A stretch of 64,000 bases of DNA from Terriglobia bacterium (lineage in GTDB: Bacteria > Acidobacteriota > Thermoanaerobaculia > Thermoanaerobaculales > Thermoanaerobaculaceae). Shown piece by piece: positions 24,432-32,935 of this stretch; position 1 is the stretch's first letter, and each line of letters starts with the position of its first letter. The position numbers were made by a program, and so were the translations under genes. The notes beneath the pieces were generated by a model. It ran no database searches. It was not told where the DNA came from and worked only from the letters and a program-made list of their open reading frames with translations. The stretch lies in contig JAIQFQ010000016.1 in the NCBI GenBank assembly GCA_020073245.1, positions 1 to 64,000 of the forward strand, read 5' to 3'.

Positions 24432-26485
24432 GAACCGCCCAGGCGCTTCAGCAGCGCCACCAGTTCCCTCGCGTCAAGTCCCTGTTTGGCGAGATAGGCG
24501 TCGGCGCCGGCCTCCAGCCCCTTGAGGCGCTCCTCCGGTCGGTCGTGGGTCGTGACGACGACAACCGGCAAGTGCGCGAGGGCCGGAACGGTGCGCACGT
24601 GCCTCGTGAGGTCGTACCCGTCCATGCCGGGCATCTCGACGTCGGTCACGAGGCAGTCGTATCGCCCCTCCGAGAGCTGGGCCAGCGCTTCGTGTCCGTC
24701 TCCTGCGGTCGCGACGTCGAAGCCCGCGTCCTCGAGGAGGCGGCGCTCCATCTCGCGGGTGACCAGCGAGTCGTCCACGAGGAGCACCCGCAGACGAGAG
24801 GGGCGTACGCGGTGGGTCTGGCCAGTGACCCCGCTGACGCCCGCGCTGCGGGAGAGCGCCTCCGGAGAGAGGACGCCCACCGGCTGGCCCGACGCGAGCA
24901 GCGCGACACTGTCGAGAAGAGGGTTGCCGGCAAGCACTCGGCCCGGTGGATGCAGCAAGATCTCTTCCGAACCCTCGACTGCATCCACGGCCACCGCGAG
25001 GGGACGCCCGGCGTGAACTCCGCGGAGAAGGAACTGGACCGGGGCGGGCTCCTCTCCCAGGGGACGCGCCAGGAGGAAGAAGGGCACGAGGCGGCCCTCG
25101 AGCTTCGCCAGAGTCCGCCCCTCCCTTTCGACGATGTCGGCCGTGGCGATGCGGTCCACGTGCTGGACGACAGAAGACGCGAGCGCGAGGCGTTGGGTTC
25201 CGACACGCAGCAACACGACTTCCTCGCCGCGGCGCGCGACCGGCACCTCGATCACCACCGTCGTGCCGCGGCCGGGGTTCGAATCGAGTGCGGCAAACCC
25301 CCCGGCGCGTCCCGCAACCGAGGCAACGGCGTCGAGGCCGACCCCGCGGCCGGAGAGCTCCGTGACCTCGTGCCGGGTCGAGAAACCCGGCATGAAGAGC
25401 AGGCGAAGTGCCTCGGTCCGACTCAGGGCGGCGGCGCGCGACCTGTCGATCAGCCCGGCGCTCACCGCGGACTCCACGACGCGTGCCGGATCAATCCCGG
25501 CACCGTCGTCGGCGATGGTGATGCGCGCGCGGTTGGCCGCGGCCACGGCCTCGATGCGAACGGTGCCGGTCGGGGGCTTCCCGAGGCCTGTACGCGTCTC
25601 GGGCGCCTCGATGCCGTGGTCGACTGCGTTGCGAACGATGTGGAGGAGCGCCTCCTCGAGGTCCTGGATGATCCGGCGATCGAGGCGGGTCTCGCCGCCG
25701 AGCACCTCGACCTCGAGGTCGCGGCCGAGGGCTCGCGCAAGGTCGCGGGCGTGCCGGGCGAGGGCCAGGAGGAGCCCCTGGAGAGGCTGCAGTTGGAGCG
25801 CCAGGAGCCCGTCGAGCTGCTGCTCGGCGCCACGCTGCAGGCGTTTCTGCGTCGCTTCTGCCTCGACCTCGGCGCGTCGGAGGGCGGTCGCAAGAGCCGC
25901 GAGCGTCTGATGGGGGTTCGGCTCGCGCATCGAAGCCTCGGCGAGGCGGGCGAGCTCGTGGAGCCGTTTGACGTGCCGCTCGGATCCACGGGCCAGGATG
26001 CGCAGACGCGTGGCCCGTTCGGCCAGTGTGTTGAGGACTTGCGCCTCGATCCGGACCTCGTTGCTCGCGTGTGCGATGGGAACCTCGGAGGCGCCGTGGT
26101 GCGGCGCGGGTGGGACTTTGCCACCCTGCGTCGCGGTGGGCTGGGTCCCGGCCAGAGCAGCGAGCAGGTCGCTGTCCTCGCTGGGGGTTTCACCCGCAGC
26201 CACGGCGTCGACCATCGCGGCCAGGCGGTCGGTGACGCGCGTCAAGAGCGAGATGGCGTCCGCTCTCTTGCCCTGCAGGAGCCCTTCTGCCGCGTGGCAG
26301 AGCTCGGCGAACGCGCCCAGCCGGAGCATGCGTCCGGCGCCCTTCAGGGTGTGGAGCTCGCGACGGGCTTCGGCCGCCGTCTGGGGGTCCGTATCGACCC
26401 GCGGGCAGAGCCCCGCGAGGCGCTCGAGCCGCCCGCGCACCTCCCCGACGAAGAGCGGGATCAGGTCAGCGAGGTCTGGTTCCAA
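24428..26485 (-). CDS. cheA: Hybrid chemotaxis histidine kinase CheA-REC (WspE-like)
   Basis: About 685 residues. An N-terminal Hpt domain has the phospho-accepting histidine in ELHTLKGAGRM. The HATPase has HIVRNAVDHGIEAPETR, ADDGAGI and GRGVGLDAV. A CheW-like regulatory domain follows, then a C-terminal receiver with DDSLV, LVTDVEMPGMDGYD and a lysine (YLAKQGL). The canonical CheY/CheB-docking P2 domain is not obvious. The start is uncertain. TTG 26485 has GGGGTGA about 5 nt upstream and begins just before family similarity; the frame stays open through repeat F1 and into the chemoreceptor gene up to a GTG at 26635. The end overlaps cheB. Confidence 0.92.
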   Translation of the reverse strand: MEPDLADLIPLFVGEVRGRLERLAGLCPRVDTDPQTAAEARRELHTLKGAGRMLRLGAFAELCHAAEGLLQGKRADAISLLTRVTDRLAAMVDAVAAGETPSEDSDLLAALAGTQPTATQGGKVPPAPHHGASEVPIAHASNEVRIEAQVLNTLAERATRLRILARGSERHVKRLHELARLAEASMREPNPHQTLAALATALRRAEVEAEATQKRLQRGAEQQLDGLLALQLQPLQGLLLALARHARDLARALGRDLEVEVLGGETRLDRRIIQDLEEALLHIVRNAVDHGIEAPETRTGLGKPPTGTVRIEAVAAANRARITIADDGAGIDPARVVESAVSAGLIDRSRAAALSRTEALRLLFMPGFSTRHEVTELSGRGVGLDAVASVAGRAGGFAALDSNPGRGTTVVIEVPVARRGEEVVLLRVGTQRLALASSVVQHVDRIATADIVEREGRTLAKLEGRLVPFFLLARPLGEEPAPVQFLLRGVHAGRPLAVAVDAVEGSEEILLHPPGRVLAGNPLLDSVALLASGQPVGVLSPEALSRSAGVSGVTGQTHRVRPSRLRVLLVDDSLVTREMERRLLEDAGFDVATAGDGHEALAQLSEGRYDCLVTDVEMPGMDGYDLTRHVRTVPALAHLPVVVVTTHDRPEERLKGLEAGADAYLAKQGLDARELVALLKRLGGS

Positions 26486-26495
26486 CAGCTCACCC

Positions 26496-26584
26496 CGTGG
26501 TTCGTGGATCGTGGGTCGTTGCTCGCGCTGAGCCTCTTCGAATCGCACGGATTGCGAACCACGAACCACAACCCACGATCCACG
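26496..26584 (+). repeat. Inverted heptamer repeat pair F1
   Basis: The left arm (26497-26520) is CGTGGTT/CGTGGAT/CGTGGGT units. The right arm (26554-26584) is the reverse complement. A perfect 13-bp pair is GTGGATCGTGGGT (26504-26516) with ACCCACGATCCAC (26571-26583). It lies in the gap between the chemoreceptor gene and cheA. Confidence 0.8.
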
Positions 26585-26588
26585 CTTC

Positions 26589-28220
26589 TCATATCTTCGT
26601 CCAGCTGCGCAGGTTGACGTCGATGCCGAGGACACCGATGACCGGGCCTCCGGCCTGGCGAACCGGTGACGCCACCGTGAAACAACGTTCGCCGGTGAGC
26701 AGGGATTCGTACAGCGGCGTGATCACGGTCCGCCCGTCCCGCAGAACGGCCTGGAACCACGGTCTGTCCTTTGCGTTGACGCCTGCCGTGACCGCCGAGG
26801 ACTGCGAGTCGGATCCGACCCACTCCGGGTTGGCGGCAGAGACCACGACGTTTCCGTTCATGTCGGCCACGTATACGAGCTCCACGAACGGGCTGTGCCG
26901 CACTGTCTCCTCGATCTGCGATCCGAGTGCCTCCCAGTGCCCCGCCCTCAGCGCGACCTCGTCGGCCCAGCGTTCGCCGAGGTTCTTCAAAGAGCGCGAC
27001 GAGTCGAGGCGGAACGACTGCGTGAGCATCTGGATCGAAAGCGCGAGCTGGTTGAGGCGCTCGGCGGTGCCGGAGAAGTGCTTGAGCCCCTCCGCCATGC
27101 GCTGGATGACCTGGCTAACTTCCTTCAGCGTCAACACGACCTGGTCGGAGGCGGTCCGCTGCTGCTGGGTCGCGAACGAGATCTCCCGGGCCGCCCGCGC
27201 GGTGTCGGCGAGTGCGCCGCGCAGCTCGGCGATGGCCGCGGCCGCGGACTGGGCGCGCTCCAGGACGTGTCCCGCCTCCTTGCCCCCCTCCTCGGTGGCG
27301 ACCACGGTGGCGCGGATGGATCCTGCGAACTCGTCGAGGAGAGAGCGCACGGACGCCACGGACTCTTGCGAGCGTTGCGCGAGCCGCCGGACCTCATCGG
27401 CCACCACGGAGAACCGCCGGCCGTGCTCGCCGGCGGCCACCGCCTCGATCGTCGCGTTGAGCGACAGCAGGTGTGTCTCCTGGGCGATCTCGGTGATCAG
27501 GTCGAGCACCCGGTAGATTTCCTTGGAGCGCGCCCCCAGGGTGTCGGCGCGGCTGGCAATGCCGCTGATGCGCTTCTGAACTTCCTCGACGCCATGGAGT
27601 GCGTCCTCCACGGCAGCGGCACCGGTGTCACCGGTCTGCTCCGCGTGCAGCGCGAGCTCGGCTTGTGACGCCGCGTTTGCGGCGATCTGTGCGGCTGTGC
27701 GGGCCAGCTCCTCCATCGTGGCGGTGATCTCCACGACTCCTGCGGCTTGTTCCGAGGAGCCGGAAGCCAGCTCCGAGGCGGTGGCGTTCACCGCGTTCCC
27801 GGCGACCGCCACCTCGATCGAGCTGTTCTGAATCTGCTGAACGAGGGCTCCCAGGGACCGGGCCGCGTTCGCAAACGACACCGCGAGGCGAGGCGGCAGC
27901 CGCTCCGCCAAGGCAAGCGTCGCCACGAGGTCCCCGGCCTGGATATGCGCCGAGGTGTCGCCCAGCCTCTCCTCGAGGCGTTGCGCCGCCTCCGTCGCCT
28001 CGACGAGCGCGCGGTGCTGCGCGGTGTGCGGCAGAAAGACGAGGACCACGTACAGCACCAGCAGAGCCACACCGATCGGCAGCACGGTGTAGAAGACCCA
28101 GCTCGGTGTGCCGTGGGACAAGCCGACCGCGAGGCCGACAGATCCGAGAAGGCCGAAGCCGATCATCAGAAGGAGCCCCGTGAGCGGGCTCCCCGGCAGG
28201 GCATCACTCCCTCGTAGCAT
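26589..28220 (-). CDS. Methyl-accepting chemotaxis protein with cytoplasmic C-terminal Cache-like domain (WspA position)
   Basis: 543 residues. Two membrane helices (about 13-32 and 40-64) are separated by only a few residues, so there is no periplasmic sensor domain. A coiled-coil signalling domain follows, with the hairpin tip ITEIAQETHLLSLNATIEA (about 243-261). Residues about 415-543 form an extra C-terminal domain with VYVADMNGNVVVSA, RPWFQAVLRDGRT and GPVIGVLGIDVNL, which resembles Cache/PDC sensor domains that normally sit outside the cell. Topology places it in the cytoplasm. GGAGGGAG lies 8 nt before the ATG. The start overlaps the small protein gene by 17 nt. Confidence 0.92.
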   Translation of the reverse strand: MLRGSDALPGSPLTGLLLMIGFGLLGSVGLAVGLSHGTPSWVFYTVLPIGVALLVLYVVLVFLPHTAQHRALVEATEAAQRLEERLGDTSAHIQAGDLVATLALAERLPPRLAVSFANAARSLGALVQQIQNSSIEVAVAGNAVNATASELASGSSEQAAGVVEITATMEELARTAAQIAANAASQAELALHAEQTGDTGAAAVEDALHGVEEVQKRISGIASRADTLGARSKEIYRVLDLITEIAQETHLLSLNATIEAVAAGEHGRRFSVVADEVRRLAQRSQESVASVRSLLDEFAGSIRATVVATEEGGKEAGHVLERAQSAAAAIAELRGALADTARAAREISFATQQQRTASDQVVLTLKEVSQVIQRMAEGLKHFSGTAERLNQLALSIQMLTQSFRLDSSRSLKNLGERWADEVALRAGHWEALGSQIEETVRHSPFVELVYVADMNGNVVVSAANPEWVGSDSQSSAVTAGVNAKDRPWFQAVLRDGRTVITPLYESLLTGERCFTVASPVRQAGGPVIGVLGIDVNLRSWTKI

Positions 28221-28527
28221 GCGAGCTCTCCCTCCTCCGCCCCCGCAGCGCGCTCGGAAGCGCGCTCGGGCTTACGACGACAACGGGAACTCCTTCGTGT
28301 ACCGCCATGCCGAGGCACGGCTCCGGCCAATAATGCCCAACCACCGCCCCTGCGGGACGGACGGGCAAGCGAGCCGCGACCTCGAGGACGTGATCCGCGG
28401 CGATCGTACCCTGACCGGTCGCAATGAGGTAACCGCTGTCCCGTCGGCTGAGCGAGCGGACCGCCTCGTTCGCCAGGCCCCAACGGCCGCCGGCCCGGTC
28501 GAGCACGAGGAGCACCTGCTCGTTCAC
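28204..28527 (-). CDS. Small protein of the chemosensory operon, possibly a divergent CheW
   Basis: 107 residues, no confident family. The sequence (VLLVLDRAGGRWGLANEAVRSLSRR and a valine-rich strand VPVVVVSPSALP) has a beta-strand rhythm like half of a CheW fold. Its GTG overlaps the cheW stop by 4 nt and its end overlaps the chemoreceptor start by 17 nt, which strongly supports it being translated. Wsp-type clusters normally carry two CheW genes, and this sits where the second would be. Confidence 0.6.
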   Translation of the reverse strand: MNEQVLLVLDRAGGRWGLANEAVRSLSRRDSGYLIATGQGTIAADHVLEVAARLPVRPAGAVVGHYWPEPCLGMAVHEGVPVVVVSPSALPSALRGRRRESSHATRE

Positions 28528-28961
28528 GGCGCCCCCAGCGCCTCCAGGTTGAGCACACGCACCGGCCGCCCACCGACCGAGGCCTCACCGCACAGCGTTT
28601 GGGTGCCGGCGGCGACGACTTCGGCAGGCGCGATCTCGACGATCTCGAGCGCCGAGTCGGCGGCGAGCCCGACCAACTCCCGCGCCTCGGGAGGGCCAGC
28701 CCATGCGACGACGGTGACCGGGGTTGGCGGCCGTGGGCCGGGCGGCGCCTTGACGAGCCGGCAGAGATCGAGGACCGGGATCGGCTCGCCCGTGAATTCC
28801 GCCAGTCCCAACAGCTCAGGCGCGGCGCCTGGGAGGGGGTGCACCGGCAGCGCCCGCAAAACCCGCACCACCTGGTGAACGGGGACGGCGCAGAGGTACT
28901 CGCCCGCCTCGACGATCAGGGCACGAAGTGCACCTACCGAAGTGCCGGGTCGGGCCGCCAT
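28524..28961 (-). CDS. cheW: CheW-like coupling protein
   Basis: 145 residues spanning one CheW domain. The pattern ALIVEAGEYLCAVPVHQVVRVLR, LLGLAEFTGEPIPVLDLCRLV and RELVGLAADSALEIVEI corresponds to the two SH3-like subdomains. It links chemoreceptors to CheA. First gene of the chemosensory run, 31 nt after the AMP-ligase gene on the same strand, so it may be read from the same long transcript. Confidence 0.85.
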   Translation of the reverse strand: MAARPGTSVGALRALIVEAGEYLCAVPVHQVVRVLRALPVHPLPGAAPELLGLAEFTGEPIPVLDLCRLVKAPPGPRPPTPVTVVAWAGPPEARELVGLAADSALEIVEIAPAEVVAAGTQTLCGEASVGGRPVRVLNLEALGAP

Positions 28962-28992
28962 CTATGGAGAATAGCACCGGTTCGTGCAGCTG

Positions 28993-30474
28993 CTAGCGCG
29001 CGTTTCGGGCCTGGCCGCTACCTGCAAGAAGCTGCATCACGACCTCCTTGCGCACCTTGCCGCGCTCGGAGATCGGTAGCCGGTCCACGATGATCACGCG
29101 CCGCGGCACCTTGTGCGGCGCCAGGCGCGCCCGACATCCTGCCAGTACTGAGTGGACGGTGAGAGCAACGCCGCGCTCCGCCTCGACCACGGCGGCCACG
29201 AGCTGGCCGCGGTGTGGGTCGGGAAGGCCGGCCACGACCGCACAGCGCACGCCGGGGATCCCCTCCAGCACGCGCCGGACCTCCTCCGGGTGCACCTTCT
29301 TCCCGGCGACGTTGAGCGACTCGCTGACACGGCCCGTGAGCGTGAGACAACCGCGCTCATCCAGCACGCCGAGATCCCCCGAGAGGAACCGCCCTGCGTC
29401 GATCACTCCGCCATTGTCGGCCTGCGGCAGCTCGGCCAGCGCCACAGAGCGCGACAGGACCAGGACGCACCCCTCGGTGCCGACCGGCACCGGCCGGAGC
29501 TGATCGTCGACGACCTCCACCCGGACGCGCTCCATGGGCGTGCCGACCACCCCCGCCATGTGCACCGGCTCCGACGTCCGATCGTAGGTGATCCCGCCGC
29601 ACTCGGAGCAGCCGTAGAAGACGTGCACCTTGTGGCCGGTGACCGCGTGGAACGCGGCCGCGTCCTGGGGAGCCAGAGGCGCACCCGCGGCCAGGCACAC
29701 CGTCAGGTCCGGGAGTTCCGGCAGACCTTCGAGCGTGGCCAGGGTGCGGATCATCGCCGGCACCGCCGGAAAGTGGGCGACGCGGGCCGCGGCTAGGGTA
29801 TGCGCGAGCGCCGCCGGGAGCGCACAGGTCGGGAAGGCGAGAGGAGTGCCGGCCAGCAGCAGCGGTATCAGACAGCTGCCGATACCGTAGGAGTGGGTGA
29901 GCGGGATTGCGGCGATGGTCACGTCGGTGGGGCCGAAACCCATCGTCCTCATGATCTGGACCGTATCGGCGGCGAGCTGCCGCGGACTCACAGCCACGAC
30001 GCGCGGCAGACCGGTGGAGCCCGACGTCAGCTTGAGGATGGCCGTCGCCCTGGGAAGGCCGATCGGCTCGTTCTCCGGCCGGGCAGCGACGGCGGCGGTG
30101 CGACCGGCCAGCACGACTCGCCCCTCGGCCAGGCGCTCGGGAGTGGCCACGACCCACCCGGCGCCCGCGGCGACTGCCGAACGCTCGATCTCGTCGGCCG
30201 GTGCGGCGGCGTCCACCAATGCGACCCCGGCCGGGATCAAGCGAAGAGCGGCAAACGCCCGCACCAACTCCACTCCGTTCGGAAGCGAGAGCACCACGGT
30301 GGACCGGGGTGCGATGATCTCGGCGAACGCCGCGCGCTGGACTTCGATCTCCGCCGCCAGCGATGCCCGGGTGGCCACGACCTCCCCATCCGGCCCGAAG
30401 ACAGCGGGCAACCCCCCGGCGTTCCGGGCAAGGCCGAGGAAGCGGCGAACGATCGGGCACGGCGCCTCAGGCAC
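28993..30474 (-). CDS. AMP-dependent acyl-CoA synthetase/ligase family protein
   Basis: 493 residues of the ANL superfamily, which activates carboxylic acids as acyl-AMP. Motifs are LKLTSGSTGLPR (A3, with Arg where Lys is usual), PLTHSYG (A4-like), YGCSECGGI (A5), GRFLSGDLG (A7), GRVSESLNVAGKKVHPEEV (A8 hinge) and ISERGKVRKE (A10 catalytic lysine). Start GTG 30474 overlaps the preceding gene stop by 8 nt, with GGGGCGG upstream. The acid substrate is unknown. Position between a cyclic-nucleotide-binding protein and cheW gives no clear pathway. Confidence 0.88.
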   Translation of the reverse strand: MPEAPCPIVRRFLGLARNAGGLPAVFGPDGEVVATRASLAAEIEVQRAAFAEIIAPRSTVVLSLPNGVELVRAFAALRLIPAGVALVDAAAPADEIERSAVAAGAGWVVATPERLAEGRVVLAGRTAAVAARPENEPIGLPRATAILKLTSGSTGLPRVVAVSPRQLAADTVQIMRTMGFGPTDVTIAAIPLTHSYGIGSCLIPLLLAGTPLAFPTCALPAALAHTLAAARVAHFPAVPAMIRTLATLEGLPELPDLTVCLAAGAPLAPQDAAAFHAVTGHKVHVFYGCSECGGITYDRTSEPVHMAGVVGTPMERVRVEVVDDQLRPVPVGTEGCVLVLSRSVALAELPQADNGGVIDAGRFLSGDLGVLDERGCLTLTGRVSESLNVAGKKVHPEEVRRVLEGIPGVRCAVVAGLPDPHRGQLVAAVVEAERGVALTVHSVLAGCRARLAPHKVPRRVIIVDRLPISERGKVRKEVVMQLLAGSGQARNAR

Positions 30475-31342
30475 GGCCGCCCCGCATCCGCGTGATGACG
30501 GCTTCGGCCGTCGCCTGCGCCCGCCGCTCGTAGAACCGCCGCAAGACAGCGCGCACCTCCGGGTACTGGGTGGCAATCTCGTCGAGATCCTCGCGGTAGA
30601 TCTCGATGACCGTCACCGCTTTCGTGGCAACGATCGTTGCGGTTCTCGGCTTGCCCGTGAGGGCGGCAACCTCGCCGAAGAACTCGCCGGGGCCGAGCTT
30701 GGCCAGAAAGAGCTGGCGGCCGGACGGATCGGTGGTCTGGACCTCGACCTCGCCTTCTTCGATGAGGAACAAAGATGTGCTCGGGTCGCCCTCCCGCAGA
30801 ATCGCCTCCGACGGGGCGAACGACCGCACCGTCGTCTTGGAGAGGAGCTCCTCGAGGGCGGGGGGAGGGAACTCCGCAAAGAAGTGTGACGCCGCGCGCT
30901 CCTTCTCGGCCTGCTGCGCGGCCGGGTCGGGGGCCGGCGGCTCAGGTGGCGGAGGCACCGGCGGCTGGGGGGCAGCTGCTGCAGTGGCACGCCGCAGCTT
31001 GACCCGTGCGGCCTGCTCGGCCTCCTGTTGAGAGGCGATGAACTGCGCGAGCTCCTTGGTGACATCCTGGCGGTTGGGGTCCAGGCGGAGCACCTTGTTG
31101 TTCACTGCGATGGCGCGGGCGTAGAACCCTTGCTCCGCGTAGTGCTGGGCGAGCTTTCGGTACACCGAGATCGCTTTGTCGCGGTCCCCGGCCATCCCGA
31201 GGAGCTCGGCCTGCCGCAGCAGGAGGTTGAAGGCGTCGGGGCGCTTCTTGATCTCCTCGGCGATCGCTTCGAGGGCCAGCGCGTAGTCGCGTTGCGCCAC
31301 GTACTGGTCGAGGTTCTCGTAGCGCGGCTTCCCTTTGAACAT
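30467..31342 (-). CDS. TPR-cyclic nucleotide-binding domain protein
   Basis: 291 residues. N-terminal TPR-like helices (about 8-110) are followed by a Pro/Ala-rich linker and a C-terminal cNMP-binding domain (about 165-280). The domain has ILREGDPSTSLFLIEEGEVEV, the phosphate-binding cassette GPGEFFGEVAALTGKPRTATIVA and a final helix. There is no helix-turn-helix, so it is not a CRP-type transcription factor; it may be a cytosolic cAMP or cGMP sensor. The arginine and glutamate of FGEVA...RTAT match functional cassettes. The ATG at 31342 shares one base with the amidohydrolase stop (TGATG). Confidence 0.88.
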   Translation of the reverse strand: MFKGKPRYENLDQYVAQRDYALALEAIAEEIKKRPDAFNLLLRQAELLGMAGDRDKAISVYRKLAQHYAEQGFYARAIAVNNKVLRLDPNRQDVTKELAQFIASQQEAEQAARVKLRRATAAAAPQPPVPPPPEPPAPDPAAQQAEKERAASHFFAEFPPPALEELLSKTTVRSFAPSEAILREGDPSTSLFLIEEGEVEVQTTDPSGRQLFLAKLGPGEFFGEVAALTGKPRTATIVATKAVTVIEIYREDLDEIATQYPEVRAVLRRFYERRAQATAEAVITRMRGGRA

Positions 31343-32673
31343 CACGCCCACCCCAGGCGTCGCGAGACCGCGTCGGCGGCGTGGCGCGCCTCGCGTCGGA
31401 TTGCGGCCCCGTCGGCGGTGGTCAGCTCACCGTCCGAAACCACGACCGTGCCGTCAACGATCACGTGCCGCACGCTTTCCACGCCTCCACCGTACACTAC
31501 CATGGCCGCGGGGCCGGCGGCCGGCTCCATTGCCCAGCTGGAGAGGCTCAGGACCACGAGATCCGCCTTCCAACCCGGTTCCAGGCGTCCGACCCGGTCG
31601 AGCCCTAGGACGTCCGCGCCGCGCCAGGTCGCCATCTCGAGCACGGTCCACGGGTCCACCGCCCCGGGCCCTCGTGTGAGGTTGTGGATCGTGCCGGCGA
31701 GCGCCATCTCGTGGAAGATCGACAGCCGGTTGTTGCAGGGCGGTCCGTCGGCACCCAGGCCTACCCGCACCCCGGCCGCGAGCAGCCCGGGCAGGTTCGC
31801 GATCCCCGACCCCAGCTTCAGGTTCGCGCCCGGGCAATGGGCGACAGCGGTCCCGCGCTGCGCGAGGAGATCCATCTCGGCGTCGTCGAGGTGGACGCAG
31901 TGCGCGAGAACGACGTCGTGGCCGGCGAGCCCGGCCCGGGCCAGCGCGGCGACGTTCCCCATGCCGGTCCGTTCCCGTACGGCGCGGGTCTCGTCCGCGT
32001 TCTCGCTGGCGTGGGTGTGGAGGAGGTATCCGTTCCTCCGCGCGAGCTCCACCGCGCCGGCGAGCAGCCGTGTGGAGCACGAGAGTATGAAGCGCGGCGC
32101 CGCGGCGTAGCGTAGCCGTCCGCCGCAGGAACCGTGCCAGCGCGAGCCGAGCTCCTCGGCCTCGGCCAGGGACGCATCGCGGTCCTCGAGCAGGGCCGGG
32201 GGCACGCCTGCGCCGACGTCCAGGTGGCACTTGCCCGAGGTCAGGCGGATGCCGAGGTCCTGAGCGGCTCCGAAGACGAGGCCCTGGTCGTGTGTCGTTC
32301 CCATGTCGAGCGCTGCCGTCGTGCCGCCGGCGAGCAACTCGGCGATCCCCAGGTGCGCGGCGGCCCTCACCTCCTGCGGCGAGAGCGCCGCCTCGTAAGG
32401 CCAGATGCGCTCTGAGAGCCAACGCAGGAGCGGCAGCCCCTCGGCCCGGTGGCGGGCGAGGCTCTGCACCACGTGTACGTGGGCCTGCACGAACCCGGGG
32501 AGCACGAGGGCGTTTCGCGCGTCCAGGATGCGGGCCCCGTCTTCCTTCAGTCCCTGTCCGATCGCGGAGACGAGTCCGTCCCTGAGGAGCACGTCGGCCT
32601 CGAGAAACGTGCCCGGTGCGGTCATCGGGACGACGACACCGCCGCGTACGAGGACGGAACCCTGCCCAGTCAT
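31342..32673 (-). CDS. Amidohydrolase, TRZ/ATZ/SAH-deaminase-like
   Basis: 443 residues of the metal-dependent amidohydrolase superfamily closest in pattern to cytosine, guanine and S-adenosylhomocysteine deaminases. Metal ligands are HVH after GFVQA, histidine in GKCHLD, histidine in LHTHASENA and aspartate in GLGADGPPCNNRLS. The likely reaction is hydrolytic deamination of a purine- or adenosine-like substrate. Start ATG 32673 lies 9 nt after a -10 box, so little leader is expected. Coupled by a TGATG overlap to the cNMP-TPR gene. Confidence 0.87.
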   Translation of the reverse strand: MTGQGSVLVRGGVVVPMTAPGTFLEADVLLRDGLVSAIGQGLKEDGARILDARNALVLPGFVQAHVHVVQSLARHRAEGLPLLRWLSERIWPYEAALSPQEVRAAAHLGIAELLAGGTTAALDMGTTHDQGLVFGAAQDLGIRLTSGKCHLDVGAGVPPALLEDRDASLAEAEELGSRWHGSCGGRLRYAAAPRFILSCSTRLLAGAVELARRNGYLLHTHASENADETRAVRERTGMGNVAALARAGLAGHDVVLAHCVHLDDAEMDLLAQRGTAVAHCPGANLKLGSGIANLPGLLAAGVRVGLGADGPPCNNRLSIFHEMALAGTIHNLTRGPGAVDPWTVLEMATWRGADVLGLDRVGRLEPGWKADLVVLSLSSWAMEPAAGPAAMVVYGGGVESVRHVIVDGTVVVSDGELTTADGAAIRREARHAADAVSRRLGWA

Positions 32674-32682
32674 GGGGGATAG

Positions 32683-32711
32683 ATTCTGGGTGCCGGTCCG
32701 GCCTCTGTCAA
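32683..32711 (-). promoter_or_regulatory. Sigma-70-type promoter of the amidohydrolase operon
   Basis: On the minus strand: TTGACA (32711-32706), 17-nt spacer, CAGAAT (32688-32683), then 9 nt to the ATG. The predicted start is only about 3 nt before the ATG. This promoter may drive the whole downstream run through cheR. Confidence 0.65.
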
Positions 32712-32769
32712 ATTCCCCGCCCTGGGATCGCGTCATCCCCGGGGCGGTGCGACGAACGTCGGGCTGGAA

Positions 32770-32863
32770 GCAGAGGTGCGGAGGAGCAGGGGAGCAGAGG
32801 AGCCAGAAATGAAGAAGGGCGCAGCCGCGTCTCTCCTCCTCTGCTCCTCCGCCCCCCTGCTCC
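32770..32863 (+). repeat. Inverted octamer repeat pair E1
   Basis: The left arm 32770-32805 is GGAGGAGC/AGGGGAGC/AGAGGAGC units. The right arm 32831-32863 is CTCCTCTG/CTCCTCCG units. The spacer is 25 nt. It lies between the divergent amidohydrolase and histidine kinase genes and is followed by a GGGCCCGGACCCCGGGCC stretch. Confidence 0.75.
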
Positions 32864-32923
32864 GATGCTCTTCTTGTCGGGGCCCGGACCCCGGGCCGCC
32901 GTCCCCGGCTTCGGCTCGGTGTC

Positions 32924-32929
32924 TATACT
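32924..32929 (+). promoter_or_regulatory. -10 box (TATACT) for a leaderless histidine kinase mRNA
   Basis: TATACT ends 6 nt before GTG 32936. There is no Shine-Dalgarno sequence and no clear -35. Confidence 0.6.
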
Positions 32930-32935
32930 GCGTCC

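Noticed and set aside
26486..26635. Longer cheA start at GTG 26635
   Set aside because: The extension runs through repeat F1 and the end of the chemoreceptor gene and has no family similarity. Not fully excluded.
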